DNA from: Halomonas sp. GFAJ-1
GTDB taxonomy: Bacteria > Pseudomonadota > Gammaproteobacteria > Pseudomonadales > Halomonadaceae
Assembly (NCBI GenBank): GCA_002966495.1
Contig: CP016490.1
Span: 3,586,493 to 3,650,492 of the forward strand
Reading direction: 5' to 3'
Length of the DNA stretch: 64,000 nucleotides
This document shows positions 1 to 8,662 of this stretch, in pieces; within the stretch, counting starts at the first letter, position 1, and each line of letters starts with the position of its first letter. The notes under the pieces are model-generated. The model saw only the letters and a program-made list of their open reading frames with translations, did not search any database and was not told where the DNA came from. A program made the position numbers and the translations under genes.

Positions 1-223
1 AGAAACCCTATCTCGACGAAGAAGAATGAAACACCTGGGAGCGCTGAATCGATTAAACTCAACAAGCCGAACAGTATAGCGTAAATAGCTGGTTTTTTTC
101 CAGCGGAACGTATTTGCGCGGTCTTTCAGGTGTGTTAGGTTATTCGGTTAGGCCAGTGTTTGGCGACTGACCTTTATGTGGTGCCAAAGCAGAGAAATTC
201 AACCCCACTGCCTTAAACACCGC
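1..223. other. Intergenic region between dnaG and the expected rpoD
   Basis: No coding region is supported here. dnaG ends at 224 on the minus strand, and in this operon rpoD normally follows it, so rpoD should start just left of the window. No minus-strand ATG preceded by a ribosome site is visible in these bases. An rpoD-proximal promoter would be expected in the spacer, but I could not assign -35 and -10 boxes with confidence. Confidence 0.5.
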
Positions 224-2101
224 TTAATGACGCTGGGCAAGCTCCATTACCAAACTGGCTAAACGCTGCCGCTGAGCCTTATCGAGCTTTTGCCCTGAGC
301 GCTCTAGATTAAGCAACGCGTCATACTCATCCTGAGGTGAACGCTTGCGCTGTCTATCCAACAGATGCTCAACCAGCCCTTCAAGTTCCGCTTCCCGCGT
401 CGCTTTCGGTATAAGCAGCTCACGTTTCGCTAGCGTTGCTAGCATTTGCCCCTCATGACTTCCCTGAAAATGTGCCAACACCACTTGAGGGCTGCGGTAA
501 CGCCCGGCACGCAGTAGCGCGATCAGTTCACGACACAGCGGCGTTTCGTCACTCTCAGGCAGCCAATCCAGTGTATCCGGCAGGGCTGACACCAGCGTTG
601 GCTCATGCAGCAACAGCTGGACAATACGCGCCACCGTGGAAAGCACCTGTGCTGAATGCTGGCTACGTGCACTGACCGTGGGACGACCAGACGCTGCGCG
701 GCCGGTAGAAACTGGCACCTCCGGCATCGGCACTTCTGCGACTGCCTCTACCGGCTCCCAATCTGCTGGCGCTTTTCGCGCAGCCGCTGCACTCACTCGC
801 TTTTCAAGCAGCACATGAAGCTGCGCCTGGGCCAAACCACTGCGCTTTGCCAGCGCCTCAAACAGCAGCGACTTGAGCATGCCCTCGGGCACTTTGCTCA
901 ACGCCTCAAGCACCTGGCTGGCAAACCGCTCACGCCCTTCCACCGTATTGAGATCACGCCCTTGGGCGGCTTGCTCAAACAGAAACTCCGAGAGGGGCAT
1001 CGCACAGGTGACGCGATTTTGAAATGCCTCACTCCCCTCACGACGAACCAGCGTATCTGGATCATCGCCTTCCGGTAAAAACAGAAACCGTGCTTCGCGG
1101 CCGTCAATCATTAGCGGCAACGCTGTTTCAAGGGCGCGGCTAGCGGCTTGGCGCCCAGCGCGATCCCCGTCGAAGCAGAACACCACCCGACTAACCACGC
1201 GAAACAGGCGGCTAAGGTGATCTTCCGTAGTAGCTGTTCCCAGCGTGGCCACAGCATTGTTTATACCGTATTGAGCCAAAGCCACGACGTCCATGTAGCC
1301 CTCGACAATCACCAACTGCTCAAGCTTGCTGGAGGATTGACGCGCTTCATACAAGCCGTAAAGCTCTCGCCCCTTATGAAAGACAGGGGTTTCTGGCGAG
1401 TTTAGGTACTTCGGCTGCTCATCGCCCATTACCCGACCACCAAAGGCGATCGTTCGACCACGCAGGTCGCGGATCGGAAACATCACCCGGTCACGAAAGC
1501 GGTCATAGGTGCGCCCGGTATCCTCACGATGAATCAGCAGGCCATACTCCACCTGCACCGACTCACCAATACCTTTAGCGCTCAAGTGTTGCTTTAACGC
1601 CTCCCAGCCCCCAGGCGCATAGCCAATGCCATAAGTGCTGACTACCTCCGGCGATAAACCGCGACCCTGTAAATAGCGCTGGGCGCTCTGCCCTTCCTGC
1701 ATTTTTAACCGCTCGCGGTAAAAGCTAGCGGCTACTTCCAGCAGGTTAACCCCCTCTTTACGCTTTTTTTCACGCTGCTGGGCGCGGGGGTCGTCAGCGC
1801 CTTCCCGAGGCACTTCGATACCCAACCTGCCAGCCAACTGCTCGACCGCCTCTGGAAACGGCAGCTTGTCGTACTCCATTAAAAAGCGTAGCGCATTACC
1901 GTGGGCGCCACAGCCAAAGCAGTGATAAAACTGCTTGTCGGCACTTACGGTAAATGACGGTGTTTTTTCCTGGTGAAAGGGGCATAGACCAGCGTAGTTT
2001 CGGCCAGCTTTCTTAAGCTGCACGCGCTCACCAACCACCTCAACCACATCTACGCGGCCAAGCAAGTCGTCAATGAAACGCTGTGGAATCTGGCCAGCCA
2101 T
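224..2101 (-). CDS. dnaG: DNA primase DnaG
   Basis: DnaG synthesises the RNA primers for lagging-strand DNA synthesis and works with the DnaB helicase. The 625-residue length is usual for the family. The N-terminal CHC2 zinc-binding domain is visible as C40-x2-H43 with C61-x2-C64 (CPFH and CFGC). The TOPRIM core follows at about residues 255-345, with the acidic motifs IVEGYMD and FDGDRAG that coordinate catalytic magnesium. The C-terminal third is divergent, as expected for the DnaB-interaction domain. The gene lies 197 bp downstream of rpsU in the same direction, behind an rpsU terminator. This is the conserved macromolecular-synthesis operon layout, in which primase is made at low level by read-through. 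Confidence 0.98.
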   Translation of the reverse strand: MAGQIPQRFIDDLLGRVDVVEVVGERVQLKKAGRNYAGLCPFHQEKTPSFTVSADKQFYHCFGCGAHGNALRFLMEYDKLPFPEAVEQLAGRLGIEVPREGADDPRAQQREKKRKEGVNLLEVAASFYRERLKMQEGQSAQRYLQGRGLSPEVVSTYGIGYAPGGWEALKQHLSAKGIGESVQVEYGLLIHREDTGRTYDRFRDRVMFPIRDLRGRTIAFGGRVMGDEQPKYLNSPETPVFHKGRELYGLYEARQSSSKLEQLVIVEGYMDVVALAQYGINNAVATLGTATTEDHLSRLFRVVSRVVFCFDGDRAGRQAASRALETALPLMIDGREARFLFLPEGDDPDTLVRREGSEAFQNRVTCAMPLSEFLFEQAAQGRDLNTVEGRERFASQVLEALSKVPEGMLKSLLFEALAKRSGLAQAQLHVLLEKRVSAAAARKAPADWEPVEAVAEVPMPEVPVSTGRAASGRPTVSARSQHSAQVLSTVARIVQLLLHEPTLVSALPDTLDWLPESDETPLCRELIALLRAGRYRSPQVVLAHFQGSHEGQMLATLAKRELLIPKATREAELEGLVEHLLDRQRKRSPQDEYDALLNLERSGQKLDKAQRQRLASLVMELAQRH

Positions 2102-2212
2102 GAACTGCGGGCATCCTCGCGCGAAGCGCTTGCGGGCGGGTTTAACGTCATCAGGCAGCGCGCCTGATCACCTTAAACAACGCAATACAGAGTAAAGATC
2201 ACTACCAGCAAT

Positions 2213-2243
2213 GAAAAACAAACGGCCACCTAGTGGCGGCCGC
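2213..2243 (-). terminator. Partial terminator between rpsU and dnaG
   Basis: Read on the minus strand, a GC-rich stem (CGGCCGCC / GGTGGCCG, one mismatch, short loop) at 2223-2242 is followed directly by the T-rich stretch TTTGTTTTT. It sits after the rpsU stop and before dnaG. This matches the known rpsU-dnaG attenuating terminator, which lowers primase relative to S21. Confidence 0.75.
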
Positions 2244-2298
2244 TTGGCATCCCTCTTGAGATAACCCGCTAACAACGCTGGCTATCCCCAGGTACGGA

Positions 2299-2514
2299 TC
2301 AATAGAGCCGTTCGAAACGCTTTTGCTCACGCTGGATCTTCTTAGCGTGACGTTTTACGGCAGCTGCCGCTTTGCGCTTACGCTCAGCAGTCGGCTTCTC
2401 GTAGTGCTCGCGACGGCGTACTTCAGAGAGAACACCGGCTTTTTCGCAAGAACGCTTGAAGCGACGCAGGGCGACGTCAAACGGCTCGTTATCACGTACT
2501 TTTACAGAAGGCAT
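2299..2514 (-). CDS. rpsU: 30S ribosomal protein S21
   Basis: The 71-residue protein begins MPSVKVRDNEPFDVALRRFK, the standard S21 start, and ends in a very basic tail (ERKRKAAAAVKRHAKKIQRE). S21 is a small-subunit protein involved in initiation on mRNAs. The open frame continues 18 codons further upstream, but the conserved N-terminus places the start at the ATG ending at 2514, behind a purine-rich site (AAGGTAGGTGAG). It is the first gene of the rpsU-dnaG operon and is divergent from tsaD. Confidence 0.97.
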   Translation of the reverse strand: MPSVKVRDNEPFDVALRRFKRSCEKAGVLSEVRRREHYEKPTAERKRKAAAAVKRHAKKIQREQKRFERLY

Positions 2515-2713
2515 TAAGCACTCACCTACCTTAAGGAGTCTTGATTTCGGATAGTACGCATACTGCAAAATGCGGTATGCGACCCAGTTTTATAGCGCAC
2601 AGTAGTCTAGTCGTGGTTGACGATCTTTGCAAATGCTAGACTAAGCCGTTTAGCGATTACTTACGCCTTTTCCAACCATCTTATTTCTGACTATCTCAAC
2701 GGGTTCCATTGTT

Positions 2714-3772
2714 ATGCGCGTACTGGGCATTGAAACGTCTTGCGACGAAACAGGCGTCGCGATCTATGACGCCGCGCAAACGGGCGGCAGCGGTTTGTTG
2801 GCCGACGTGCTTTACAGCCAAATTGCGATGCATGCGGAGTACGGTGGCGTCGTCCCCGAGCTTGCCTCCCGCGACCATACACGCAAGCTTCTGCCACTCA
2901 TTGAGCAGGTACTCCACGACGCTAAGCTCACGCGACAAGACCTCGATGGCATTGCCTATACCGCAGGCCCGGGCTTGGTAGGCGCCCTGATGGTTGGCGC
3001 CAGCACCGCCCACGGCATGGCACGAGCGCTAGACATCCCCGTACTGGGGGTTCATCACATGGAAGGCCATCTGCTGGCACCCATGCTTGAGGATGACGCG
3101 CCCGATTTTCCATTCGTGGCACTGCTCGTTTCGGGCGGGCATACGCAACTTGTTGAAGTACAGGGCTTAGGCCGCTATCAACTACTGGGCGAGTCCGTGG
3201 ACGATGCCGCAGGTGAAGCGTTTGATAAAGCCGCCAAAATGCTGGGTCTTGCTTACCCCGGCGGCCCACTAATTGCCAAGCTGGCTGAGCAGGGCGACCC
3301 CAAGCGGTTTCGCTTCCCCCGCCCGATGACCGACCGTCCCGGCTTGGACTTCAGCTTTTCTGGCTTAAAAACCCACACCCTCACCGCCATTCGTCAATTA
3401 GAAGCAGCCGGCGAGTTAGATAGCCAAGCACGGGCTGATGTGGCGCGGGCGTTCGAAGAAGCCGTGGTAGATACCTTGGTGATTAAATGCCGCCGTGCGC
3501 TAGATCAAACAGGCTTAAAGCGCATCGTCATGGCGGGAGGCGTAAGCGCCAATACACGGCTGCGCGAACGATTGGCACTGGAAACTGAGAAACGCAACGC
3601 CTGCGCTTACTACCCACGAGGGCGCTTCTGTACCGATAATGGCGCTATGATTGCCTATGTAGGCGCTCAGCGCTTAGCCGCAGGCGAACAAGACACAAAC
3701 GGGGTAATGCAAGCAACCCCCCGCTGGCCGCTAGATGCATTACTTCCCCCTTCCCCTAACCGCGCAGGTTAG
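2714..3772 (+). CDS. tsaD: tRNA N6-threonylcarbamoyladenosine synthase TsaD
   Basis: TsaD is the catalytic subunit that transfers the threonylcarbamoyl group to A37 of ANN-decoding tRNAs, together with TsaB and TsaE. The 352-residue length is typical. It opens with the ASKHA-fold start MRVLGIETSCDETGVAIYD. The metal-binding HHMEGH motif is at about residues 112-117, LLVSGGHTQL follows, and the C-terminal nucleotide-site segment MAGGVSANTRLRE is intact. It is divergent from rpsU, as in many gammaproteobacteria, and its last 17 bp overlap the end of the convergent plsY. Confidence 0.97.
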   Translation: MRVLGIETSCDETGVAIYDAAQTGGSGLLADVLYSQIAMHAEYGGVVPELASRDHTRKLLPLIEQVLHDAKLTRQDLDGIAYTAGPGLVGALMVGASTAHGMARALDIPVLGVHHMEGHLLAPMLEDDAPDFPFVALLVSGGHTQLVEVQGLGRYQLLGESVDDAAGEAFDKAAKMLGLAYPGGPLIAKLAEQGDPKRFRFPRPMTDRPGLDFSFSGLKTHTLTAIRQLEAAGELDSQARADVARAFEEAVVDTLVIKCRRALDQTGLKRIVMAGGVSANTRLRERLALETEKRNACAYYPRGRFCTDNGAMIAYVGAQRLAAGEQDTNGVMQATPRWPLDALLPPSPNRAG

Positions 3773-4325
3773 GCTCTTCACCCTGGCGCAAACGGCGAAT
3801 ATTTAACCAGTGGCGGGCCAACACCAACAGGCTGAACCCGCCCACTACGCTCACATATTCTGGGGCTAACCAGTAACAGGCTATAGGAGCGACCAGTGCG
3901 CTAACTACCGATGCCGCCGCGGCGGTGCGTAGCCGCCATGCTAATAGCGCCCAACACACCGCACTTAATAACGCCACACTGGGCACTAGCACCAGCAATA
4001 CACCGAAAGCACTCGCTACCGCTTTACCACCACGAAACTTATGCCATAGCGGGTAGCTATGGCCTAAAAGCACCGCTAACCCCACCGCCCCTTGCAGCCA
4101 AATAGGCAGCGCAAGAAGCTTGGCAGCCAATACTGCGGGCACCGCTTTCAGTGCGTCCAGCAGCAGCGTTGCCGCCGCTAGGCGGGGCCCATAAAGGCGT
4201 AGCACGTTTGAAAAACCAGGGTTACATGAGCCATGAAACCTTGGGTCTGCCACCTGTGCGAGGCGACAAACGCTAAGCGCTGCCAACCAGCTGCCGCTTA
4301 GATAGCCCAGTACTATCAAGATCAT
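3756..4325 (-). CDS. plsY: Glycerol-3-phosphate acyltransferase PlsY
   Basis: PlsY is an inner-membrane enzyme that acylates glycerol-3-phosphate from acyl-phosphate, the first step of phospholipid synthesis. The 189 residues form about five membrane segments. The three family motifs are present but altered: SGSWLAALSVCRL, GSCNPGFSNVLRLYG (usually GSGNPGATNVLR) and GHSYPLWHKFRGGKAVAS (usually FKGGKGVAT). So a glycine is replaced by Cys in motif 2 and another by Ala in motif 3. The catalytic-loop residues N, K and H around them remain, so activity is plausible. It lies back to back with folB and tail to tail with tsaD. Confidence 0.92.
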   Translation of the reverse strand: MILIVLGYLSGSWLAALSVCRLAQVADPRFHGSCNPGFSNVLRLYGPRLAAATLLLDALKAVPAVLAAKLLALPIWLQGAVGLAVLLGHSYPLWHKFRGGKAVASAFGVLLVLVPSVALLSAVCWALLAWRLRTAAAASVVSALVAPIACYWLAPEYVSVVGGFSLLVLARHWLNIRRLRQGEEPNLRG

Positions 4326-4485
4326 GGCCGGCTCGCATTCGTTATGGTGGCCTTTAGATTGACAACGTTAGTTCTGATGACATCCGTGAGTCGCATTAGC
4401 TCTGTTCACCTTGTCCATCGCCTTACTGTCGTTTAGCGCCGACCTCAAGTACAATCGCTCGCTTGTTGCCGCTAGGGGAATGCCC

Positions 4486-4866
4486 GTGGATCATATTTTG
4501 ATCGAAGGACTCACCGTAGACACCGTCATCGGTGTGTACGACTGGGAGCGCACGATAACGCAATCGCTGAGCTTGGATTTATCGCTAGCAACGGATATTC
4601 GACCTGCAGCGGCCACAGACGATTTACGTTTAACGCTCGATTATGCCGCTATTTGTCAACGAATCCAGCAATTCGCCAATGAGCACCAGTTCGCCCTGGT
4701 GGAAACGTTTGCTGAGCGTCTCGCGGCGTGTTTACGCAGCGAATTTTCGATTAGCTGGTTACGGCTCACCCTACGCAAACCAGGAGCCGTCCCCCAAGCT
4801 TCCAGCGTAGGACTTGAAATTACCCGCGGCAAATTACCGGAGGCCATCGAGGCTACGCATTCATGA
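4486..4866 (+). CDS. folB: Dihydroneopterin aldolase FolB
   Basis: FolB converts 7,8-dihydroneopterin to 6-hydroxymethyl-7,8-dihydropterin in folate synthesis. I chose the GTG at 4486. It gives MDHILIEGLTVDTVIGVYDW, which aligns directly with the usual FolB N-terminus, and it lies 6 nt after AGGGGA. An ATG two codons upstream sits too close to that site. The conserved VIGVYDWER and the later LRKPGAVP segment, which contributes to the pterin pocket, are present. The 126-residue length is normal for this octameric enzyme. The stop overlaps the folK start (ATGA), so the two consecutive pathway enzymes are translationally coupled. Confidence 0.93.
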   Translation: MDHILIEGLTVDTVIGVYDWERTITQSLSLDLSLATDIRPAAATDDLRLTLDYAAICQRIQQFANEHQFALVETFAERLAACLRSEFSISWLRLTLRKPGAVPQASSVGLEITRGKLPEAIEATHS

Positions 4867-5408
4867 GCTTGGTGACCGTCAGTTTAGGCAGCAATATTCA
4901 CCCCGACAAACATATTCGACTGTGCCTGGATGCGCTTGAGGATACCTTTGGCGACCTGCAAATATCCCGTATATTTGAAAGCGAACCGGTAGGTTTTAAA
5001 GATAGCCGCAATTTTTACAACGCCGTGGTTGCCTTCCATAGCAACTGGCCAGCGGGTGAGCTACAGGCCTGGGCCAAACAGCTTGAAATCGCTCACGGGC
5101 GCACGCCAGAAATGACAAAATGCAGCCCCAGAGCCCTGGATATAGACCTGCTGACAGTGGGTGACGCCAACGGCATTGTGGACGGCATTCCCCTGCCCCG
5201 CGCGGAAATCACCCACAACGCTTTTGTGCTACAACCGCTGGCCGAGCTTCTACCCGCCCAGCGCCACCCTGCCTGCTTAACCCCTTACGCCACCCTGTGG
5301 CAGCGCTTCAAGCTGGGCAACCAGCGCTTATGGGCAGTGGATTTTCAGTGGCGTGGCCGCTGGGTTTCCCAGGCAGATCCTCAACTCCGAGCAGCTCAAG
5401 CAAGATAA
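4863..5408 (+). CDS. folK: 2-amino-4-hydroxy-6-hydroxymethyldihydropteridine diphosphokinase FolK
   Basis: HPPK transfers pyrophosphate from ATP to 6-hydroxymethyl-7,8-dihydropterin, the step after FolB. The 181 residues carry the family signatures: SLGSN near the start, the FKDSRNFYNAVV segment of the pterin site, and RALDIDLL, whose two aspartates bind the magnesium ions. The C-terminus extends about 20 residues past the usual core. It is coupled to folB by a 4-bp overlap and ends 4 bp from the convergent cca. Confidence 0.95.
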   Translation: MSLVTVSLGSNIHPDKHIRLCLDALEDTFGDLQISRIFESEPVGFKDSRNFYNAVVAFHSNWPAGELQAWAKQLEIAHGRTPEMTKCSPRALDIDLLTVGDANGIVDGIPLPRAEITHNAFVLQPLAELLPAQRHPACLTPYATLWQRFKLGNQRLWAVDFQWRGRWVSQADPQLRAAQAR

Positions 5409-5412
5409 TAGC

Positions 5413-6528
5413 CTAAGCAAGGGCCTTGGCGACCGCCTGTTGGCGCCGTGCCCGCAGCGCCTCACCCAGCGCACCGCCACGCAAGCCTTCGCTCACCAGC
5501 GCTTGAGGATCAACCGCCTTAGCTCCCTGCCAAGCGTTACGCAACGGCGCTTCAAGCTCGCTATTAATCCGGCAGATAAGCTGTAGCTGCGCCTTAACCT
5601 GCTCGGGCTTTCGCCACCCATCTAAACGTTCCAACCAATGCAGCACGCCCTCGTCAGTTAGCGGTGCCGCCATCAGGTTAAAGCTAAGCGCCACATGGCG
5701 AGCAAGCTGGGCCACGGCGTTAGGCAAGCGTAGGCGCTGAGCAAGTGCATCGCGTTGTGGGTCAACCAGCACCGAGACAAGCAGCGCATAGCGCCAATGG
5801 GCTAATGGCACGTGTGTCTGCTCTGGCGCGTGCATCAGTCGCGTTAAACCTGCCGACAGGTGGTCGTTTAATTCTGGCCACCAAACGGACAGTGCGCCAC
5901 AGCGTTGTAGCGTTGTGAAATAGATATCAGGGCTTGGTTCAGCCAGTGCTTTTTCGGTTTCGACCCATACCCGCTCTGCTGCTAGGTGTTCAAGTTCACC
6001 GCTATGGCTCACCTGCTGCATTAAATCGAGTGTTTCAGCGGCGATGGTGAACCCCAGGTTGGCATAGCGCGCCAGAAAGCGAGCGGTACGCAGCACCCGC
6101 AACGGGTCTTCGCTAAACGCAGGGGAAACATGGCGTAGCAAACGATTTTCAATATCTTGCTGGCCATGAAATGGGTCAGTGAGTTCTCCGTCGGCACGCT
6201 GGGCAATGGCATTGATCGTTAAATCCCGCCGCAGTAGGTCCTCTTCTAGGGTGACATCTGGACTCGCGTGCACCTCAAAACCACCGTAGCCATGCCCTGA
6301 CTTGCGCTCGGTGCGGGCTAATGCATACTCCTCAGATGTCTCTGGGTGCAGGAATACGGGAAAATCACGACCGACAGGCTTGAACCCTCGCTTACGCATC
6401 ATGTCTGGCGTCGCACCGACCACCACCCAATCGTTATCGTAAACCGGCCAACCCAGAAGTTCATCCCGCACGGCGCCCCCTACCCGATGCACCTCAAGCC
6501 CTTTTACTTTAGGGTCTTGCTTAAACAC
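5413..6528 (-). CDS. cca: CCA-adding tRNA nucleotidyltransferase
   Basis: This enzyme builds and repairs the 3'-terminal CCA of tRNAs. The class II signature HRVGGAVRDELLGWPVYDND (with the GGxVRD nucleotide-binding and DxD-type metal motifs) is at the N-terminus. The RRD motif appears as EEDLLRRDLTINAIA, and ERVWVETEKAL follows. I place the start at the GTG ending at 6528, which lies 8 nt after a strong GGAGGGG site just beyond the apaH stop. The longer reading from an upstream ATG would overlap apaH by 44 bp. At 371 residues it is shorter than E. coli Cca, and I see no C-terminal HD phosphohydrolase motif. It is the last gene of the lptD operon. Confidence 0.92.
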   Translation of the reverse strand: MFKQDPKVKGLEVHRVGGAVRDELLGWPVYDNDWVVVGATPDMMRKRGFKPVGRDFPVFLHPETSEEYALARTERKSGHGYGGFEVHASPDVTLEEDLLRRDLTINAIAQRADGELTDPFHGQQDIENRLLRHVSPAFSEDPLRVLRTARFLARYANLGFTIAAETLDLMQQVSHSGELEHLAAERVWVETEKALAEPSPDIYFTTLQRCGALSVWWPELNDHLSAGLTRLMHAPEQTHVPLAHWRYALLVSVLVDPQRDALAQRLRLPNAVAQLARHVALSFNLMAAPLTDEGVLHWLERLDGWRKPEQVKAQLQLICRINSELEAPLRNAWQGAKAVDPQALVSEGLRGGALGEALRARRQQAVAKALA

Positions 6529-6529
6529 G

Positions 6530-7342
6530 TTAACGGCCCCTCCGTTGCAGGCTTGGCACGCTGGTACGCTCACCGGTGTCTAGGTTAAGCGCGGTGAGTG
6601 AACCGCCCCAGACACAGCCCGTATCGATGGCGCTAGCGTTAACCTTTGAACCCGGCGTTCGGCCTTCTAACGCCGCCCAATGCCCAAACAGCAGTTGAAG
6701 CGCGTCGCCTCTTGGGTACTGAAACCAGGGATAAAACCCTTCTGGAGCGCTATCCAGCCCCTCTTTTGCAGCAAAGTCCAGCCGCCCCTGATCATCAATA
6801 AAGCGCATGCGCGTTAACACATTGACGATGCAGCGTAGGCGGTCAACACCTTCTAGTGCGTTATCGAAACGGTCTGGCTGATTGCCAAACAGCTGGGTTA
6901 AGAAATCCCCAGAGCGCTCGCCCGTCAGCGCTGCTTGCACCTCTTGGCTGAGCGAAAGCGTTTGCTGGGCACTCCAGGTGGGTAAAACGCCGGCATGTGT
7001 CATCAGCGTATTGCCGTTCTGGATAGCCAGAGGCTGGCTTTGCAGCCAATCCAGTAGCGCTTCGCGGTCTGGCGCGGTGAGAATATCGCTTAGGGTGTCG
7101 TGTTTTTTTAGCGTGCCGCCCCCGCGGGCCACCACCAACAGATGGAAATCGTGGTTACCCAGTACGCACCTACTGCCCAGCGCTTTTGCCTCGCGGAGAC
7201 AAGCAAGTGAGCCAGGACCTCGGTTGATTAAATCACCTACCAGCCAGAGCGCATCCTTGACTGGATTAAAGTTTAGTTGCTCAAGCAGGCTGACGAACTC
7301 GGCATGGCAGCCGTGTAGATCGCCAATCACATAAGTACTCAC
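6530..7342 (-). CDS. apaH: Symmetrical bis(5'-nucleosyl)-tetraphosphatase ApaH
   Basis: ApaH hydrolyses Ap4A to two ADP and also removes Np4 caps from RNA. The metallophosphatase motifs are in order: YVIGDLHGC, WLVGDLINRGPGS, VLGNHDFHLL and the later MTHAGVLP, supplying the two-metal site. The 270 residues are a normal length. The start is a GTG eight bases after AAGGGA. It sits 23 bp downstream of apaG and is followed at once by cca, whose GTG lies just beyond the apaH stop. Confidence 0.96.
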   Translation of the reverse strand: MSTYVIGDLHGCHAEFVSLLEQLNFNPVKDALWLVGDLINRGPGSLACLREAKALGSRCVLGNHDFHLLVVARGGGTLKKHDTLSDILTAPDREALLDWLQSQPLAIQNGNTLMTHAGVLPTWSAQQTLSLSQEVQAALTGERSGDFLTQLFGNQPDRFDNALEGVDRLRCIVNVLTRMRFIDDQGRLDFAAKEGLDSAPEGFYPWFQYPRGDALQLLFGHWAALEGRTPGSKVNASAIDTGCVWGGSLTALNLDTGERTSVPSLQRRGR

Positions 7343-7365
7343 AGGCGACGTCCCTTAGCAGATAA

Positions 7366-7743
7366 TCAATGCAGCTGACGCGGTACCGCTAGCCGAAAAG
7401 GCGCAATAGACACATCAAAAGCACGCTGTGTGTAGGTATCAAGCAGCGTGTAGGCACCTTCCATCACTCCGACAGGAGACTGCAAGATCACCCGACTGGT
7501 ATAGCGAAAGCGCTGACCTGGGCCAATCAGCGGCTGCTGCCCTACCACGCCCTTACCGCGCACTTCCTGGCTATCGCCATTGCCTTGGGTAATTTTCCAA
7601 TAGCGCGCCATTAGCTGAACACTGTGGGGGCTTTGGTTATGCACCGTCACGGTGTAGCTGAACACATAGCGCGATTCGGCATCGCTTGATTCGCCAGAAC
7701 AGTATTCAGGGGTTACGCTGACCTCAATGTCTAGGCCGCTCAC
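7366..7743 (-). CDS. apaG: ApaG protein (Co2+/Mg2+ efflux-associated)
   Basis: This is a 125-residue fibronectin-III-like beta-sandwich protein of the ApaG family. The family signatures are the FSYTVTVHNQSPHSVQLMAR strand region, WKITQGNGDSQEVRGKGVVG and the glycine-rich QPLIGPGQRFRYTS. The molecular role is uncertain; mutants in enterobacteria have magnesium/cobalt and Ap4A-related phenotypes. The GTG start overlaps the rsmA stop (ATGTGA) and uses the purine-rich end of rsmA as ribosome site, so the two are coupled. Confidence 0.95.
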   Translation of the reverse strand: MSGLDIEVSVTPEYCSGESSDAESRYVFSYTVTVHNQSPHSVQLMARYWKITQGNGDSQEVRGKGVVGQQPLIGPGQRFRYTSRVILQSPVGVMEGAYTLLDTYTQRAFDVSIAPFRLAVPRQLH

Positions 7744-8567
7744 ATCTCTCCCTCCTCTTGACCGCTGGCTTCATCAGCAGCCACTTGGTTAGCGATGGCG
7801 ACATACTCCGCCACGCTCAACGTCTGCGGGCGACGGGCAGGATCGATCCCCAACACCTCTAAGGTCGCAGCGCTCACTCGGCCTTTCAAGTTATTGCGCA
7901 GCGTTTTACGCCGCTGACCAAAAGCGAGCTTGACCAGCTCGAACAGCAGCGCCGGGTCATCGGCGGTATGGGGCAAACGATCGTGAGGCGTTAGCCTAAC
8001 AATGGCTGAGTCTACTTTCGGGCGGGGTACGAAGGCTTCCGGAGGCACGATAAACAGCTGATCCACGTGACAGTAATATTGAGCCATCACTGATAGGCGC
8101 CCCCAGTCAGTGCTACCCGGCTCAGCCGCCAAGCGCTCAACCACCTCTTTTTGCAGCATAAAATGCATATCGGCAATGGCAGTGCCCATGGTTAACAGAT
8201 GCACAATCAAGGGGGTCGAGATGTTATAGGGTAGGTTGCCCACTACCCGCAGTGCAGGACCATCCCCTTTAAGCGCGGCAAAATCAAACTTCAGCGCGTC
8301 GCCTTCGTGGATGACAAAATCTGGGTAGTTGAAGAACTGCACTCGCAGGCCAGGGATCAAATCGCGGTCTAACTCAACGACCTCCAGCTTGCCGGTCGCC
8401 TCCAGCAGCGGTGCGGTAAGCGCCCCTTGGCCAGGGCCAATTTCAACAAGACGATCGCCTTCACGAGGCCCAATCGAGCGGATGATACGCGAGATAATGC
8501 CAAGATCGCGAAGAAAGTTCTGGCCAAAGCGTTTACGAGCGCGGTGCTGCTGGGGCACGTGAGACAT
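7740..8567 (-). CDS. rsmA: 16S rRNA dimethyladenosine transferase RsmA (KsgA)
   Basis: RsmA dimethylates A1518 and A1519 in helix 45 of 16S rRNA during 30S maturation. The 275 residues start KRFGQNFLRD, the standard KsgA opening. SAM motif I is LVEIGPGQGALT, the acidic motif II is VVELDRDL, and the catalytic NLPYNIST (motif IV) is intact. The C-terminal FVPRPKVDSAIVRL and FGQRRKTLRNNL segments are also typical. The extra C-terminal EASGQEEGEM tail is acidic. The gene is fourth in the lptD-surA-pdxA-rsmA-apaG-apaH-cca series. Confidence 0.97.
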   Translation of the reverse strand: MSHVPQQHRARKRFGQNFLRDLGIISRIIRSIGPREGDRLVEIGPGQGALTAPLLEATGKLEVVELDRDLIPGLRVQFFNYPDFVIHEGDALKFDFAALKGDGPALRVVGNLPYNISTPLIVHLLTMGTAIADMHFMLQKEVVERLAAEPGSTDWGRLSVMAQYYCHVDQLFIVPPEAFVPRPKVDSAIVRLTPHDRLPHTADDPALLFELVKLAFGQRRKTLRNNLKGRVSAATLEVLGIDPARRPQTLSVAEYVAIANQVAADEASGQEEGEM

Positions 8568-8662
8568 CTAACAGTGATCCTTGGAAGTATAGTTCGTGAA
8601 GCTGCTGTAATAGGGCTGGGCGTATGGGCTTAGTGAACACGCAAGCGGCATGGCTAACGTTA

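Noticed and set aside
6529..6573. Longer Cca start overlapping apaH by 44 bp
   Set aside because: The GTG ending at 6528 has a much better ribosome site and gives the family N-terminus.
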